Assembly: GCF_008704495.1 (NCBI RefSeq)
Contig: NZ_CP023699.1
Span: forward strand, 4,712,001 to 4,776,000
Source: Streptomyces kanamyceticus
Lineage (GTDB): Bacteria > Actinomycetota > Actinomycetes > Streptomycetales > Streptomycetaceae
Direction: 5' to 3'
Length of the DNA: 64,000 nt
Below, piece by piece: positions 7,939 through 14,646 of the stretch. How positions within the stretch are numbered: position 1 is the first letter of the stretch; every line of letters starts with the position of its first letter. Under the pieces are notes generated by a model that saw only the letters and a program-made list of their open reading frames with translations, searched no databases and was not told the DNA's origin. The translations under genes were made by a program, and so were the position numbers.

Positions 7939-9189
7939 CTATGCCGCCAAGATGCCGATGTCCACGGCCAGCTCAGACGCTCGCCGCCTGCGCGCGGGAT
8001 GCTTCGACTCGACCGCCTCCAGGATGATCCCGCGCGCGTACCCGTTGTACGCGATCGTCTCCGGCGCGGCGACGTTGGCCTTCTCCAGCGTGGCAAGGGC
8101 GACATCGGGCTGCCCGTCGAGCTGGAAGCCGCGCGCCTCCTCGATCCTGTGACGGGCCCGGCGCGGGCGGGACTTGATGACGCTCTCGTCCGCCTTCGCG
8201 GCCTGACGCACGGATTCCCCGCCCTGGTGCAGCTCGACAGCGACGGTGACAGCGTGCGCGCCCATGATGGCGCGGGAGAAGGACGTCACCGGGTGGTAGT
8301 AGTCCTGCGGCAGCTTCTTGGCCACCTCGCGGGCCTTGTCCCAGTGCCACCACGCGGTACCGGTCTCGCGGCGCCGAGCCGCGGTGTAGCCGAGTTCGAA
8401 CTGCAGGGCTCCAGCGATGGCGATGACATCGTCCGAGGCGTCCGGCAGAAGCGGTTCGAGGAAGCGAATGGCTTCGAGGTTCACGGCATCGGCCGCGTCG
8501 AAGTGGCGTGGGCCGCTATCGCGGTGCGCCTGCGCCAGCAGCCATGCGGCGACACCGATCGCGTGCGGGTCCTCCGACTCCTGGGCGGCGGTCATCCCCC
8601 GCTCGGCGACGCGCCACAACAGGCTGGAGTCAGGCTGATAGGCCGCGAAGAACTGACACAGGCTGTACGACTCGGCGAGCAGCGCATGAGCTGCGCGACG
8701 GTCGACCGCGCTGTTCGCGTGGCGGACGAGGACCTGGCCGTCGCGGATGAGGTCGGGCAGCAAGCGGCCGATGACCTCGCGATGGTTGGGCGCCTGGTGG
8801 CGAGCCTTCCACGCGGCGTGAAGGCGGGCTTCCAAGTGAGCGACGGGCGGCGGCTCAACGTCGGAGCCCAAGGTGAAGGAGTCGACTGCGGCTTTCACGG
8901 AAGCGAGCCGTGGGTGGCCGGGGCCGATGAACAGATCGACGTGCGAGTCTGGATGGCCAGTCAGTTCGGCAAGGTCACGCACTCGCAGGGCCCCGGCGAT
9001 GCGCAACACCATGTCCATGGCGGGGGCCTTCTGCTGCCCGTTCTCGATCTTCTTCAGGGTGTGCGGTGAGACGCCCACGAAGTCAGCCAGTTGAGGCCGC
9101 GTCATTCCGCGACGCTCGCGAAGAATTTGTACGCGTTGCCCGAAGCGCAGCGGGTCGGCGTAAGGGTCCGGGGTAGCATCTGAAGACAT
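7939..9189 (-). CDS. XRE-family regulator with helical-repeat domain
   Basis: 416 residues from ATG 9189, preceded by GAGAGGGG; a longer start at 9267 lacks a good ribosome site. The HTH_XRE domain is at about residues 15-70 (FGQRVQILRERRGMTRPQLA then VSPHTLKKIENGQ). The remaining 340 residues are helical, TPR-like repeats. It belongs to the same broad type as the genes at 4503, 24587 and 28869. The two small genes downstream (7849-7107) may be in its operon. Confidence 0.75.
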   Translation of the reverse strand: MSSDATPDPYADPLRFGQRVQILRERRGMTRPQLADFVGVSPHTLKKIENGQQKAPAMDMVLRIAGALRVRDLAELTGHPDSHVDLFIGPGHPRLASVKAAVDSFTLGSDVEPPPVAHLEARLHAAWKARHQAPNHREVIGRLLPDLIRDGQVLVRHANSAVDRRAAHALLAESYSLCQFFAAYQPDSSLLWRVAERGMTAAQESEDPHAIGVAAWLLAQAHRDSGPRHFDAADAVNLEAIRFLEPLLPDASDDVIAIAGALQFELGYTAARRRETGTAWWHWDKAREVAKKLPQDYYHPVTSFSRAIMGAHAVTVAVELHQGGESVRQAAKADESVIKSRPRRARHRIEEARGFQLDGQPDVALATLEKANVAAPETIAYNGYARGIILEAVESKHPARRRRASELAVDIGILAA

Positions 9190-9331
9190 TGCGGCCTTGC
9201 CCCTCTCTGAACAGCTCGTCACTGTCAGGGTATGGGCAGGGCCGTTTCCATGTGAGGCGTCGGTCAACCCCGGTCGCTGGCTCGCCGACTACACCTGTCC
9301 AGCCCACTCAGAGCTGCTACACCACAGGGTG

Positions 9332-9580
9332 TTACCCGGCCCACGTGATGCTGAGAGGCACCAGGTGCTGGGTCTGGGAGTTCGCCAGGAAGACCAGGAT
9401 GCCCGCGGTCCCGAAGCGTGCTTCCCGAGTGACCCCGTCATCGATGCCGTACGGCTCAGACGCAGCGTACGGGTCCTGCTCAAGGACGTCGAGAGTTTCA
9501 CTCAGCGGCCCGTGGGCCTCGGGCGGAAGGGACGCGATGGTGTCGAAGTCGTGGGGCCCGATCTTCCAAGACCAGCTCAC
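9332..9580 (-). CDS. RelE/ParE-like small protein (possible toxin)
   Basis: 82 residues, GTG start overlapping the stop of the upstream gene. Size and pattern fit a RelE/ParE-superfamily toxin: an N-terminal strand and helix (LPPEAHGPLSETLDVLEQDP), then a beta-rich second half (REARFGTAGILVFLANSQTQ followed by HLVPLSITW). In such toxins the beta-sheet carries the RNA- or gyrase-binding residues. The gene order, with the putative antitoxin first and a GTGA overlap, is typical of type II systems. Assignment is by pattern only. Confidence 0.45.
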   Translation of the reverse strand: MSWSWKIGPHDFDTIASLPPEAHGPLSETLDVLEQDPYAASEPYGIDDGVTREARFGTAGILVFLANSQTQHLVPLSITWAG

Positions 9581-9894
9581 GCGGCGTCGCTTCCGGCCTT
9601 CTTCGCAGCACGCATGCGGGCTCGCCAGTCATCGAAGGACTGCTGAGCCTGCTCGGCCTGCGCGCTCTCGTAGTCAGGGGGAAGCGTGCCGTGCTCCTGG
9701 TAGTACGCCCGTACCTGCTCGATCTTCGGGGCTTCTTCCTGGGTCCAGCGGCGCACGAAGCGCTCCCAGCGGTCTAGGACGGCCTCCAGGTCGGTGCGGG
9801 GGGTGAGGTGGACCTCGCGAAGGAAGTTCTGGCGCAGCTCGGGATGGGGGATGGCGTGCGCGATGCTGTCAATGGTCCAAGGCTGGTTGCTCAC
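9577..9894 (-). CDS. Helical small protein upstream of the RelE-like gene (possible antitoxin)
   Basis: 105 residues, GTG start at 9894. Nearly all helical and acidic/Gln-rich (EEAPKIEQVRAYYQEHG, QAEQAQQSFDDWRARM), with no recognised DNA-binding domain. It is coupled to the RelE/ParE-like gene by a 4-bp overlap. The helical composition and operon order suit an antitoxin or a structural partner. Confidence 0.45.
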   Translation of the reverse strand: MSNQPWTIDSIAHAIPHPELRQNFLREVHLTPRTDLEAVLDRWERFVRRWTQEEAPKIEQVRAYYQEHGTLPPDYESAQAEQAQQSFDDWRARMRAAKKAGSDAA

Positions 9895-10030
9895 GGTCGG
9901 AGCCTCCCGCGATCGTCGCTTCTCTGTGACCTACGGTACGCGCGCCGAACTGCTGGTGTCAGGGCGCCGCGGTTGCTCGCGATGAAGGCGCCGTGGCGTA
10001 TTTGGAGCACGGCCTGCAGCCTGAGCATTT

Positions 10031-10130
10031 GTAGGCCGCGGCCACCGGGGCGAGCTCCCGCGATTTCCTGACCACCTCGCGGGCCGCGGCTGCCGCACCG
10101 CTCGGTCCTGCTGGGACTCCGTACCAGTGC
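10031..10130 (-). pseudogene. Decayed copy of part of the 110-aa transfer-operon gene
   Basis: The bases here align clearly with 3130-3231 inside the intact gene at 3007-3339. Shared blocks include GTAGGCCGCGGCCACCGGG and TGACCACCTCGCG, then the GGACTCC and GTGCC blocks, with substitutions and small indels. No continuous frame is left. The rest of the 334-bp gap (9895-10228) shows nothing else. It indicates recombination between related elements or internal duplication followed by decay. Confidence 0.55.
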
Positions 10131-10228
10131 CAGTGTTAAGCCCTCCCGCGTACTGTCCGGAACTGACGCTGTGTTGTGCGCATGCGCGTGGGACCGTTCC
10201 TCTTCGTCGTCACCGCGAGGGGGGAACT

Positions 10229-11086
10229 GTGGCCGAGAAGCCGCGACGCAACTACACCAACGCAACGATTGCTGCGCTCATGACCCTGGCCAGGGGAGGG
10301 TGCTATTGGCCCAACTGCGGAGTACCGACCGTTCGGATGGTCAATGACGCACCTCGCTTGAACCTGGAGATTGCCCACATCCGGGCATTTGAGGACAGCG
10401 GGAAACGCGCCGACCCAACCTTGCCAATCAAGGAGCGGAACGGTTTCGCCAACCTCATCCTTCTGTGCCACCCGCATCACACCGAGATCGATGGGACGAA
10501 CAGCGGCCAATACTCGGTGGAGTTGTTGGAGCGGTGGAAGAGCGAGCGTGAAAGCGACGGCGTAAGCGCTCTAGCGGGCTTGGGTGACCTGACAGAGCAA
10601 AAACTTGGCGAAATGATCAGCGGGGCGCAGACGGCCCTCGTTGACCGCATCGAGCCTGCGTTGGACGAGTTCGCGAAGACGGCACCGGAGCTAGCGGCTT
10701 TACTCAAGGTCACGCTTAAGGAGCTCGCGGACCCACGCGTGCACGGGTTCGGCCTCTCTGAAGACGAGATCAGTTCCCTGAGCCGAGCCGCCGATGATCT
10801 CGCGCACCTCCAAGACACTGCGTTCATGGTTGCTGACGCGGCGCGAGGGCTGTTGCATCTGCAAGACAGTGCCAACACGCTTGCCGATGCCGCTCATGAC
10901 CTGGCGAGGCTCACTGACGACGCCACTGCGCTCCAACAAGCCGCAGCAAGAGCAGAGCGAGCGGCGGGCAAACTCTCGGACAGCACGGACAGTCTCGTGA
11001 ACGTGCCTGATTATGCTCGGCTGCTCCAAGCGGCGGCGAACAAGGCAGAACGCGCGGCGGACAGGCTGGAGGGCGGCAGCTACTAG
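10229..11086 (+). CDS. HNH endonuclease-domain protein with helical C-terminus
   Basis: 285 residues from GTG 10229 after a GAGGGGGG ribosome site. Residues about 10-90 form an HNH nuclease: zinc ligands C25 and C30 (CYWPNC), catalytic H50 (IAHIRAF), N75 (NLILLC), C80 and H83/H84 (CHPHHTEID). The rest (about 105-285) is a long heptad-like helical region rich in Ala/Leu/Asp (AADDLAHLQDT repeats), probably a coiled coil. It is the last gene of element 1, transcribed toward the att site. Terminal cargo with HNH nucleases is often defensive, but no partner gene was seen. Confidence 0.7.
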   Translation: MAEKPRRNYTNATIAALMTLARGGCYWPNCGVPTVRMVNDAPRLNLEIAHIRAFEDSGKRADPTLPIKERNGFANLILLCHPHHTEIDGTNSGQYSVELLERWKSERESDGVSALAGLGDLTEQKLGEMISGAQTALVDRIEPALDEFAKTAPELAALLKVTLKELADPRVHGFGLSEDEISSLSRAADDLAHLQDTAFMVADAARGLLHLQDSANTLADAAHDLARLTDDATALQQAAARAERAAGKLSDSTDSLVNVPDYARLLQAAANKAERAADRLEGGSY

Positions 11087-11255
11087 CGGGCGAGATGACT
11101 TGGGCCCGCTGTAAATCTGCCGGTGCTGCCCGGGGAGTGAGCGGGGAGTGGATCAAGGAAACGATGCTGCGCGGCGGCAACGCTCACCAACGCACACCAA
11201 AGCTCTGACCAGCACAGATACACAACGTCCCCGGTCAGCGATCTTTCCGCACGTT

Positions 11256-11301
11256 ATTCGGGACGAAGAGGTCGTGGGTTCAAATCCCGCCACCCCGACA
11301 G
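11256..11301 (+). other. att site: 3' half of tRNA-Pro(CGG), right end of element 1 / left junction of element 2
   Basis: This 46-bp block is identical to 41745-41790. It reads as tRNA from the anticodon loop (TTCGGGA, anticodon CGG) through the CGAAG stem, variable loop, T arm (GTGGG TTCAAAT CCCGC) to the acceptor CACCCCG and discriminator A. The bases before it do not complete the anticodon stem, so there is no tRNA here. It is an attachment core left by integration into tRNA-Pro. Confidence 0.8.
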
Positions 11302-11317
11302 TGAAGTACCAGGTCAG

Positions 11318-11346
11318 GGGCCTGATCCGCAGAGCGGGTCAGGCCC
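11318..11346 (+). terminator. tRNA-Pro-type terminator hairpin carried beside the att core
   Basis: GGGCCTGATCCGC-aga-GCGGGTCAGGCCC, 13-bp arms with one G-T pair, followed by TTCC. A diverged version stands at the same distance from the second att copy (41805-41837). It is probably the tRNA terminator captured with the attachment site. Confidence 0.65.
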
Positions 11347-11369
11347 TTCCTGCGTCCCAGGTGATCGTT

Positions 11370-11394
11370 TGGGAGAAATCTGGGAGCCGATCTT
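11370..11394 (+). repeat. Putative integrase arm-type site, left copy
   Basis: TGGGAGAAATCTGGGAG followed by CCGATCTT matches 22 of 25 bases at 41621-41645 in the same orientation. It contains two TGGGAG half-sites, and an inverted CTCCCA follows downstream. Its location just inside the att core at both ends of element 2 is what arm sites bound by a tyrosine integrase would show. Confidence 0.55.
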
Positions 11395-11789
11395 GGTCGA
11401 GGTCTCCCAATCGCCTCTGCCCCTTGCCTCACAGCTGCTGCCACGTGACGCAGGACAACCCTGCGCGTTCGCGAACCTGGCTTTCCGGATCCCGCGGAAG
11501 ATTCCCGCGGCTTGCCCATCAAGTGAGACGCTCAGCCAGAGCCAGCACGCGGGGCGCGCGAACCACGGCTCAGCATGCTGCTCCAGGGGCACACGCGCCT
11601 CTCCGGTCCCCGTCGACGCTGGCCCTCCTCCGCGAGCCTGGGCAAACCCGACGTCGCCGCGGCCACAGGAGTGCTTGTCGCCGAAGAGCCTCCGCGGCAT
11701 TGCCCTCGTCCATCAGCCGACGTTGCGGGGTTGTCAGACACAGGCCATACGCTGATCTGAAGCGCGCATGCGCAGGTGAAAGGACAGGC
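11395..11789. other. Noncoding stretch before the CBASS genes
   Basis: About 395 bp with no convincing gene on either strand; frames here have arginine-rich, biased translations. It presumably contains the promoter of the CD-NTase gene. I see no clear -35/-10 pair. Confidence 0.4.
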
Positions 11790-12692
11790 ATGGCACGGAA
11801 GTTGACTGTCGATCAACGCCTGGCATTGATCAGCAAGTGGAAGAGTCCGCCGAGCGCTACGGAGCAGCAGCGACTCGAGCGAGCCGAGCGCATGGTGCGT
11901 GCGGCAGTTGCAGCGTACGGCCCGTTTCGCGGCCTCGACGTGAAGGTCGACGCCAAAGGCTCCTACCCCAACAGCACCAACGTCCGCGGGGACAGCGACG
12001 TGGACACCAAGATCCAGGTGAACAACCCGTACTACATCAACGGCTCTCCCAGTTGGGATGCGCCGCTCGGCCTGCGTGAACCGCCTCTGGCAGTGTGGCC
12101 ACCGGAGCACCTCCGCGAGCACGCCCATGCAGCGCTCGCAGAGTTCTTCGGCACGGTGGACGCGGACCACAACGTCGCCTTCTACGTGCCGGAGGTCGCG
12201 GGCAGCCGACCCAGCATCGACGTGGTCCCGTGCTTCAAGTACCGCAAGTTCCACGACTGCAGGTGGATCGACGGCAGCATCGTCCATGCCCGCGACGGCC
12301 AGCAGATCATCAACTGGCCCGAGCAGCAGCTCGCCAACGGCTGTGCAAAGAACGTCCGCACGGGCCACCGGTACAAGATCGTCGTTCGGGTCCTGAAGAA
12401 CGTCGAGAACAACCTTGCCGATGAGGGTGTCATCGCAGCGTTGCCGTCGTACTTTTCAGAGTGCCTCATCTACAACGTGCCTGACGACGTCCTGAAAGCC
12501 GGAAGCCTCGACGACGCGGTCCGCAATAGCCTCAGTTACTTGGACACTGCCATGCACAGCCTCATCAGGGCACTGCTCATGGTGGAGCCGAACGAGGTTA
12601 AGAAGCTGTTCGGGCCAGGGCAGAAGTGGAACGAGAAGGATGCCCTCGACCTGATCGAGGGCGCCTGGCACTACCTGGGGTACGGAGACTGA
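11790..12692 (+). CDS. CD-NTase (cGAS/DncV-like cyclic oligonucleotide synthase) of a CBASS defence system
   Basis: 300 residues from ATG 11790, preceded by AAAGGA. The nucleotidyltransferase signature is intact: G57-S58 (AKGSYPNSTN), the metal-binding pair D70-V71-D72 (RGDSDVD), and a third acid at D144 (SIDVVPCFK). The C-terminal helical lobe (about 180-300) has the OAS-like extension. In CBASS this enzyme makes a cyclic di- or trinucleotide during phage infection and so activates an effector. The next gene, 2 bp downstream, is a Cap15-type effector, so this is a minimal two-gene CBASS without Cap2/Cap3 or HORMA/TRIP13 helpers. Nucleotide product and clade cannot be told from sequence alone. 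Confidence 0.88.
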   Translation: MARKLTVDQRLALISKWKSPPSATEQQRLERAERMVRAAVAAYGPFRGLDVKVDAKGSYPNSTNVRGDSDVDTKIQVNNPYYINGSPSWDAPLGLREPPLAVWPPEHLREHAHAALAEFFGTVDADHNVAFYVPEVAGSRPSIDVVPCFKYRKFHDCRWIDGSIVHARDGQQIINWPEQQLANGCAKNVRTGHRYKIVVRVLKNVENNLADEGVIAALPSYFSECLIYNVPDDVLKAGSLDDAVRNSLSYLDTAMHSLIRALLMVEPNEVKKLFGPGQKWNEKDALDLIEGAWHYLGYGD

Positions 12693-12694
12693 CC

Positions 12695-13330
12695 ATGGGC
12701 GGGTCCGGCATACGCACCGGCGCCAGCATCACCGCCACGCTGTACGCCGCAGTGCTGCTGGCGCTGGGCCTGTACCCGTCCGAGCTGCGCTATCTCTTCG
12801 CCTACATCCCCACGGTGATCGGCTATGGGGTGGTCGTCTTCGACAAGTGGGCCTGGCGTTGGCCGCTCATCCACCGCCTCACCGGCCGCCCCTGGCTTAC
12901 CGGCGCTTGGCGCGCGGTGCTGCAGCCCAGCGCAGAAAGCCGGATCCCCACTGGCGGCAATCGCGGCCCCATCGTTGCCTACTTGACCATCGAGCAGACC
13001 TTCTGGAGTCTTCACGCCACGCTCCGCACCGCCGAGAGCACCTCACGGTCGAGCAACGCAACCATCGAGTCTTCCGAGCGCTCAACGGTCGCCGAGGTCC
13101 GCTTCCAGTACGAGAACACCCCTCGCGTCGAGCACCAACACCGCAGTCCCCAGCACGAAGGGGCCTGCCGGCTCACCGTGACCGGACACACCCCGCGGGC
13201 GGCCAGCGGCCGCTACTTCACGGCACGCCTCACCGCTGGTGACATTGACCTCACCCTGATCGACCGTTCGACCGATCATGAGACCTTCGCTCACGTACAG
13301 GCTGCCGACCCCGCCAGCGCCACGACGTGA
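12695..13330 (+). CDS. cap15: Cap15-type CBASS effector (2TM plus beta-barrel cyclic nucleotide receptor)
   Basis: 211 residues, starting 2 bp after the CD-NTase stop. Two membrane helices (about residues 8-28 and 33-53) are followed by a beta-rich domain with the pattern of the SMODS-associated 2TM-beta family: RPWLTGAWRAVL, then YLTIEQTFWSLHATLRTAES, then VRFQYENTPR, HEGACRLTV and SGRYFTARLT. In characterised Cap15 proteins the barrel binds the cyclic nucleotide and the protein oligomerises in the inner membrane, disrupting it and stopping phage spread. Its pairing with the CD-NTase makes the assignment strong. The tail (after about residue 190) is short and acidic. Confidence 0.85.
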   Translation: MGGSGIRTGASITATLYAAVLLALGLYPSELRYLFAYIPTVIGYGVVVFDKWAWRWPLIHRLTGRPWLTGAWRAVLQPSAESRIPTGGNRGPIVAYLTIEQTFWSLHATLRTAESTSRSSNATIESSERSTVAEVRFQYENTPRVEHQHRSPQHEGACRLTVTGHTPRAASGRYFTARLTAGDIDLTLIDRSTDHETFAHVQAADPASATT

Positions 13331-13557
13331 CTTCTCTCCCCCACCTGCACCCACGACTTCGCTGCCGACCTCGGTCACGGCTGCCGCCGGGCACGCGCTC
13401 GTCGACCCGGCCACGGGCGTCCCAGAGCAAGGCCCCCAGCGGGTCAGCTTCTCCTGGGCGGCGCACACGATGTGCATCAGATCCGGCGCCTCACTGCTGC
13501 GCGATCGCGATTCCTCCTGAGGTCTGACGGCTCAGACGACGCCACCGTCAGCGCCAC

Positions 13558-14532
13558 CTACCCGGACCCGCGAGCAGGACGATCAGACAGCAGGAAGCCC
13601 TCCGGCGACTGGCTGATCATCATCTCGCGGTCCCGCACCGGAGGCAGTTCAACCCCGTCCAGAGGGTTGTCGTCGGGATGGTGGAACAGTTCCCTGCGCG
13701 CGTTATCCGCGAAGCGCTGGTTCAGCTCCTTGGCCAGCTTGGTGTTGGGCCGTTCGATGAAGTCATCATGTCCCGGCGACGCCATGATGATGGCAACCCT
13801 CCGATCGATAGGCATGAGGATCCCGGCTGCATTGCCGATACCGACGCCGCGAAACCTCGGCGCGTCGTCCGCACGCACCAGCGTCACTGGATGATCCGGG
13901 ATGAGAAGCGTGCGGTGTTCGAACTTGATCAGACCCCAGGAGCGGGCCATGAACACCTCGCACGCCGTCCTCATGGACTGGCCCATCGACGCCATGTGTT
14001 CGTTGACGGACATCTCTGCGTAGTAGCCGTCGAAGTCCGTCAGCTCGTCCCACAGCGCATCGACCTGCTCATCCGAGACGGGTTCCGTGGAGGTCTCTTC
14101 GAGGCGCCTGCGGATCTCGGGCTTCCCGCCCATGGCAATCATGACCTTGCCGAGATGGTCAGCCATCTCGTTGCGCGCCTTACGAGCAGCGGGGATCCTC
14201 GCGTACTGCGCCGCCATCCACTCGGCGAGGACAGCGCGCTCTGCGACCGGCAGCGGCCACGCCCCGTCAGTGATCTCGCGTATGACCTTGGCCGCCTTCC
14301 CCTCCAGCTCGGCGAGCATGTCCTCCACGGTGTCGTCGAGTTGCCCGTTCTCGTCCAGCATCGAGTAGAAGTCGCGCTGAACGGTGACGTCGGCGATCCC
14401 AACCAGGCGGCGCTCGCCTCCGTCGAGGGGGACGCGCATGATTCGCTGACCGTCAGCGAAGCGCCGCAGAAGCAAGCGCGGCACAGTGTGATGCCGACGC
14501 TTCAACTTGGACTTCTCGGAGGACTCGCTCAT
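13558..14532 (-). CDS. DUF4238 family protein
   Basis: 324 residues from ATG 14532. A start at 14568 would place the coding start inside the inverted repeat, so the shorter start is preferred. The N-terminus RRHHTVPRLLLRRFADGQRI is the hallmark of DUF4238 (H-x-x-P with LLRRF). Further family-like segments are LAEWMAAQYARIPAARK and LIPDHPVTLVRAD. Function is unknown; DUF4238 genes are frequently found in phage, element and defence neighbourhoods. It lies between the CBASS pair (convergent) and the integrase (same strand), and has its own large inverted repeat upstream. Confidence 0.75.
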   Translation of the reverse strand: MSESSEKSKLKRRHHTVPRLLLRRFADGQRIMRVPLDGGERRLVGIADVTVQRDFYSMLDENGQLDDTVEDMLAELEGKAAKVIREITDGAWPLPVAERAVLAEWMAAQYARIPAARKARNEMADHLGKVMIAMGGKPEIRRRLEETSTEPVSDEQVDALWDELTDFDGYYAEMSVNEHMASMGQSMRTACEVFMARSWGLIKFEHRTLLIPDHPVTLVRADDAPRFRGVGIGNAAGILMPIDRRVAIIMASPGHDDFIERPNTKLAKELNQRFADNARRELFHHPDDNPLDGVELPPVRDREMMISQSPEGFLLSDRPARGSG

Positions 14533-14534
14533 GT

Positions 14535-14569
14535 CATGACGATACGGGCGCCCCCTGGGTATCGTCATG
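14535..14569. promoter_or_regulatory. 11-bp inverted repeat (operator) upstream of DUF4238 gene
   Basis: CATGACGATAC and GTATCGTCATG are perfect complements separated by 13 bp. They end 3 bp before the DUF4238 start codon, so a bound dimer would block its promoter or ribosome site. No neighbouring gene is an obvious binder of this site; autoregulation or control by the XRE protein at 16700 are both possible. Confidence 0.55.
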
Positions 14570-14603
14570 GCAGTTTCCGGCGGCGCCCCAGAGCGGAGCC
14601 AGA

Positions 14604-14634
14604 GCTGCCCGGCTTGGATAATCCGCCGGGCAGC
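14604..14634 (-). terminator. Hairpin downstream of the integrase gene
   Basis: GCTGCCCGGC and GCCGGGCAGC, 10-bp perfect arms with an 11-nt loop. It begins 13 bp after the integrase stop codon (leftward reading), a typical Streptomyces terminator without T-run. Confidence 0.6.
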
Positions 14635-14646
14635 CCTGCGAGTTGG

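Larger units (their letters stand above)
1..11301. mobile_element. Right part of element 1, AICE-type integrative conjugative element (left end outside window)
   Basis: The segment holds an FtsK-like Tra gene, Spd-like proteins, a GntR repressor with palindromic operators and accessory genes. It ends in a 46-bp repeat that is the 3' half of a tRNA-Pro gene. Streptomyces AICEs typically transfer double-stranded DNA with one FtsK-like Tra and integrate into tRNA 3' ends. No integrase, excisionase or replication gene is visible in this part, so those functions would lie left of the window. Just before the att repeat, two GGGGAGTG copies (about 11131-11149) could be integrase arm sites. The boundary is inferred from the repeat. 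Confidence 0.65.

Noticed and set aside
11256..11301. A functional tRNA-Pro gene
   Set aside because: Only the 3' half is present; the bases upstream do not form the D arm or the 5' acceptor strand. The same holds at 41745-41790.
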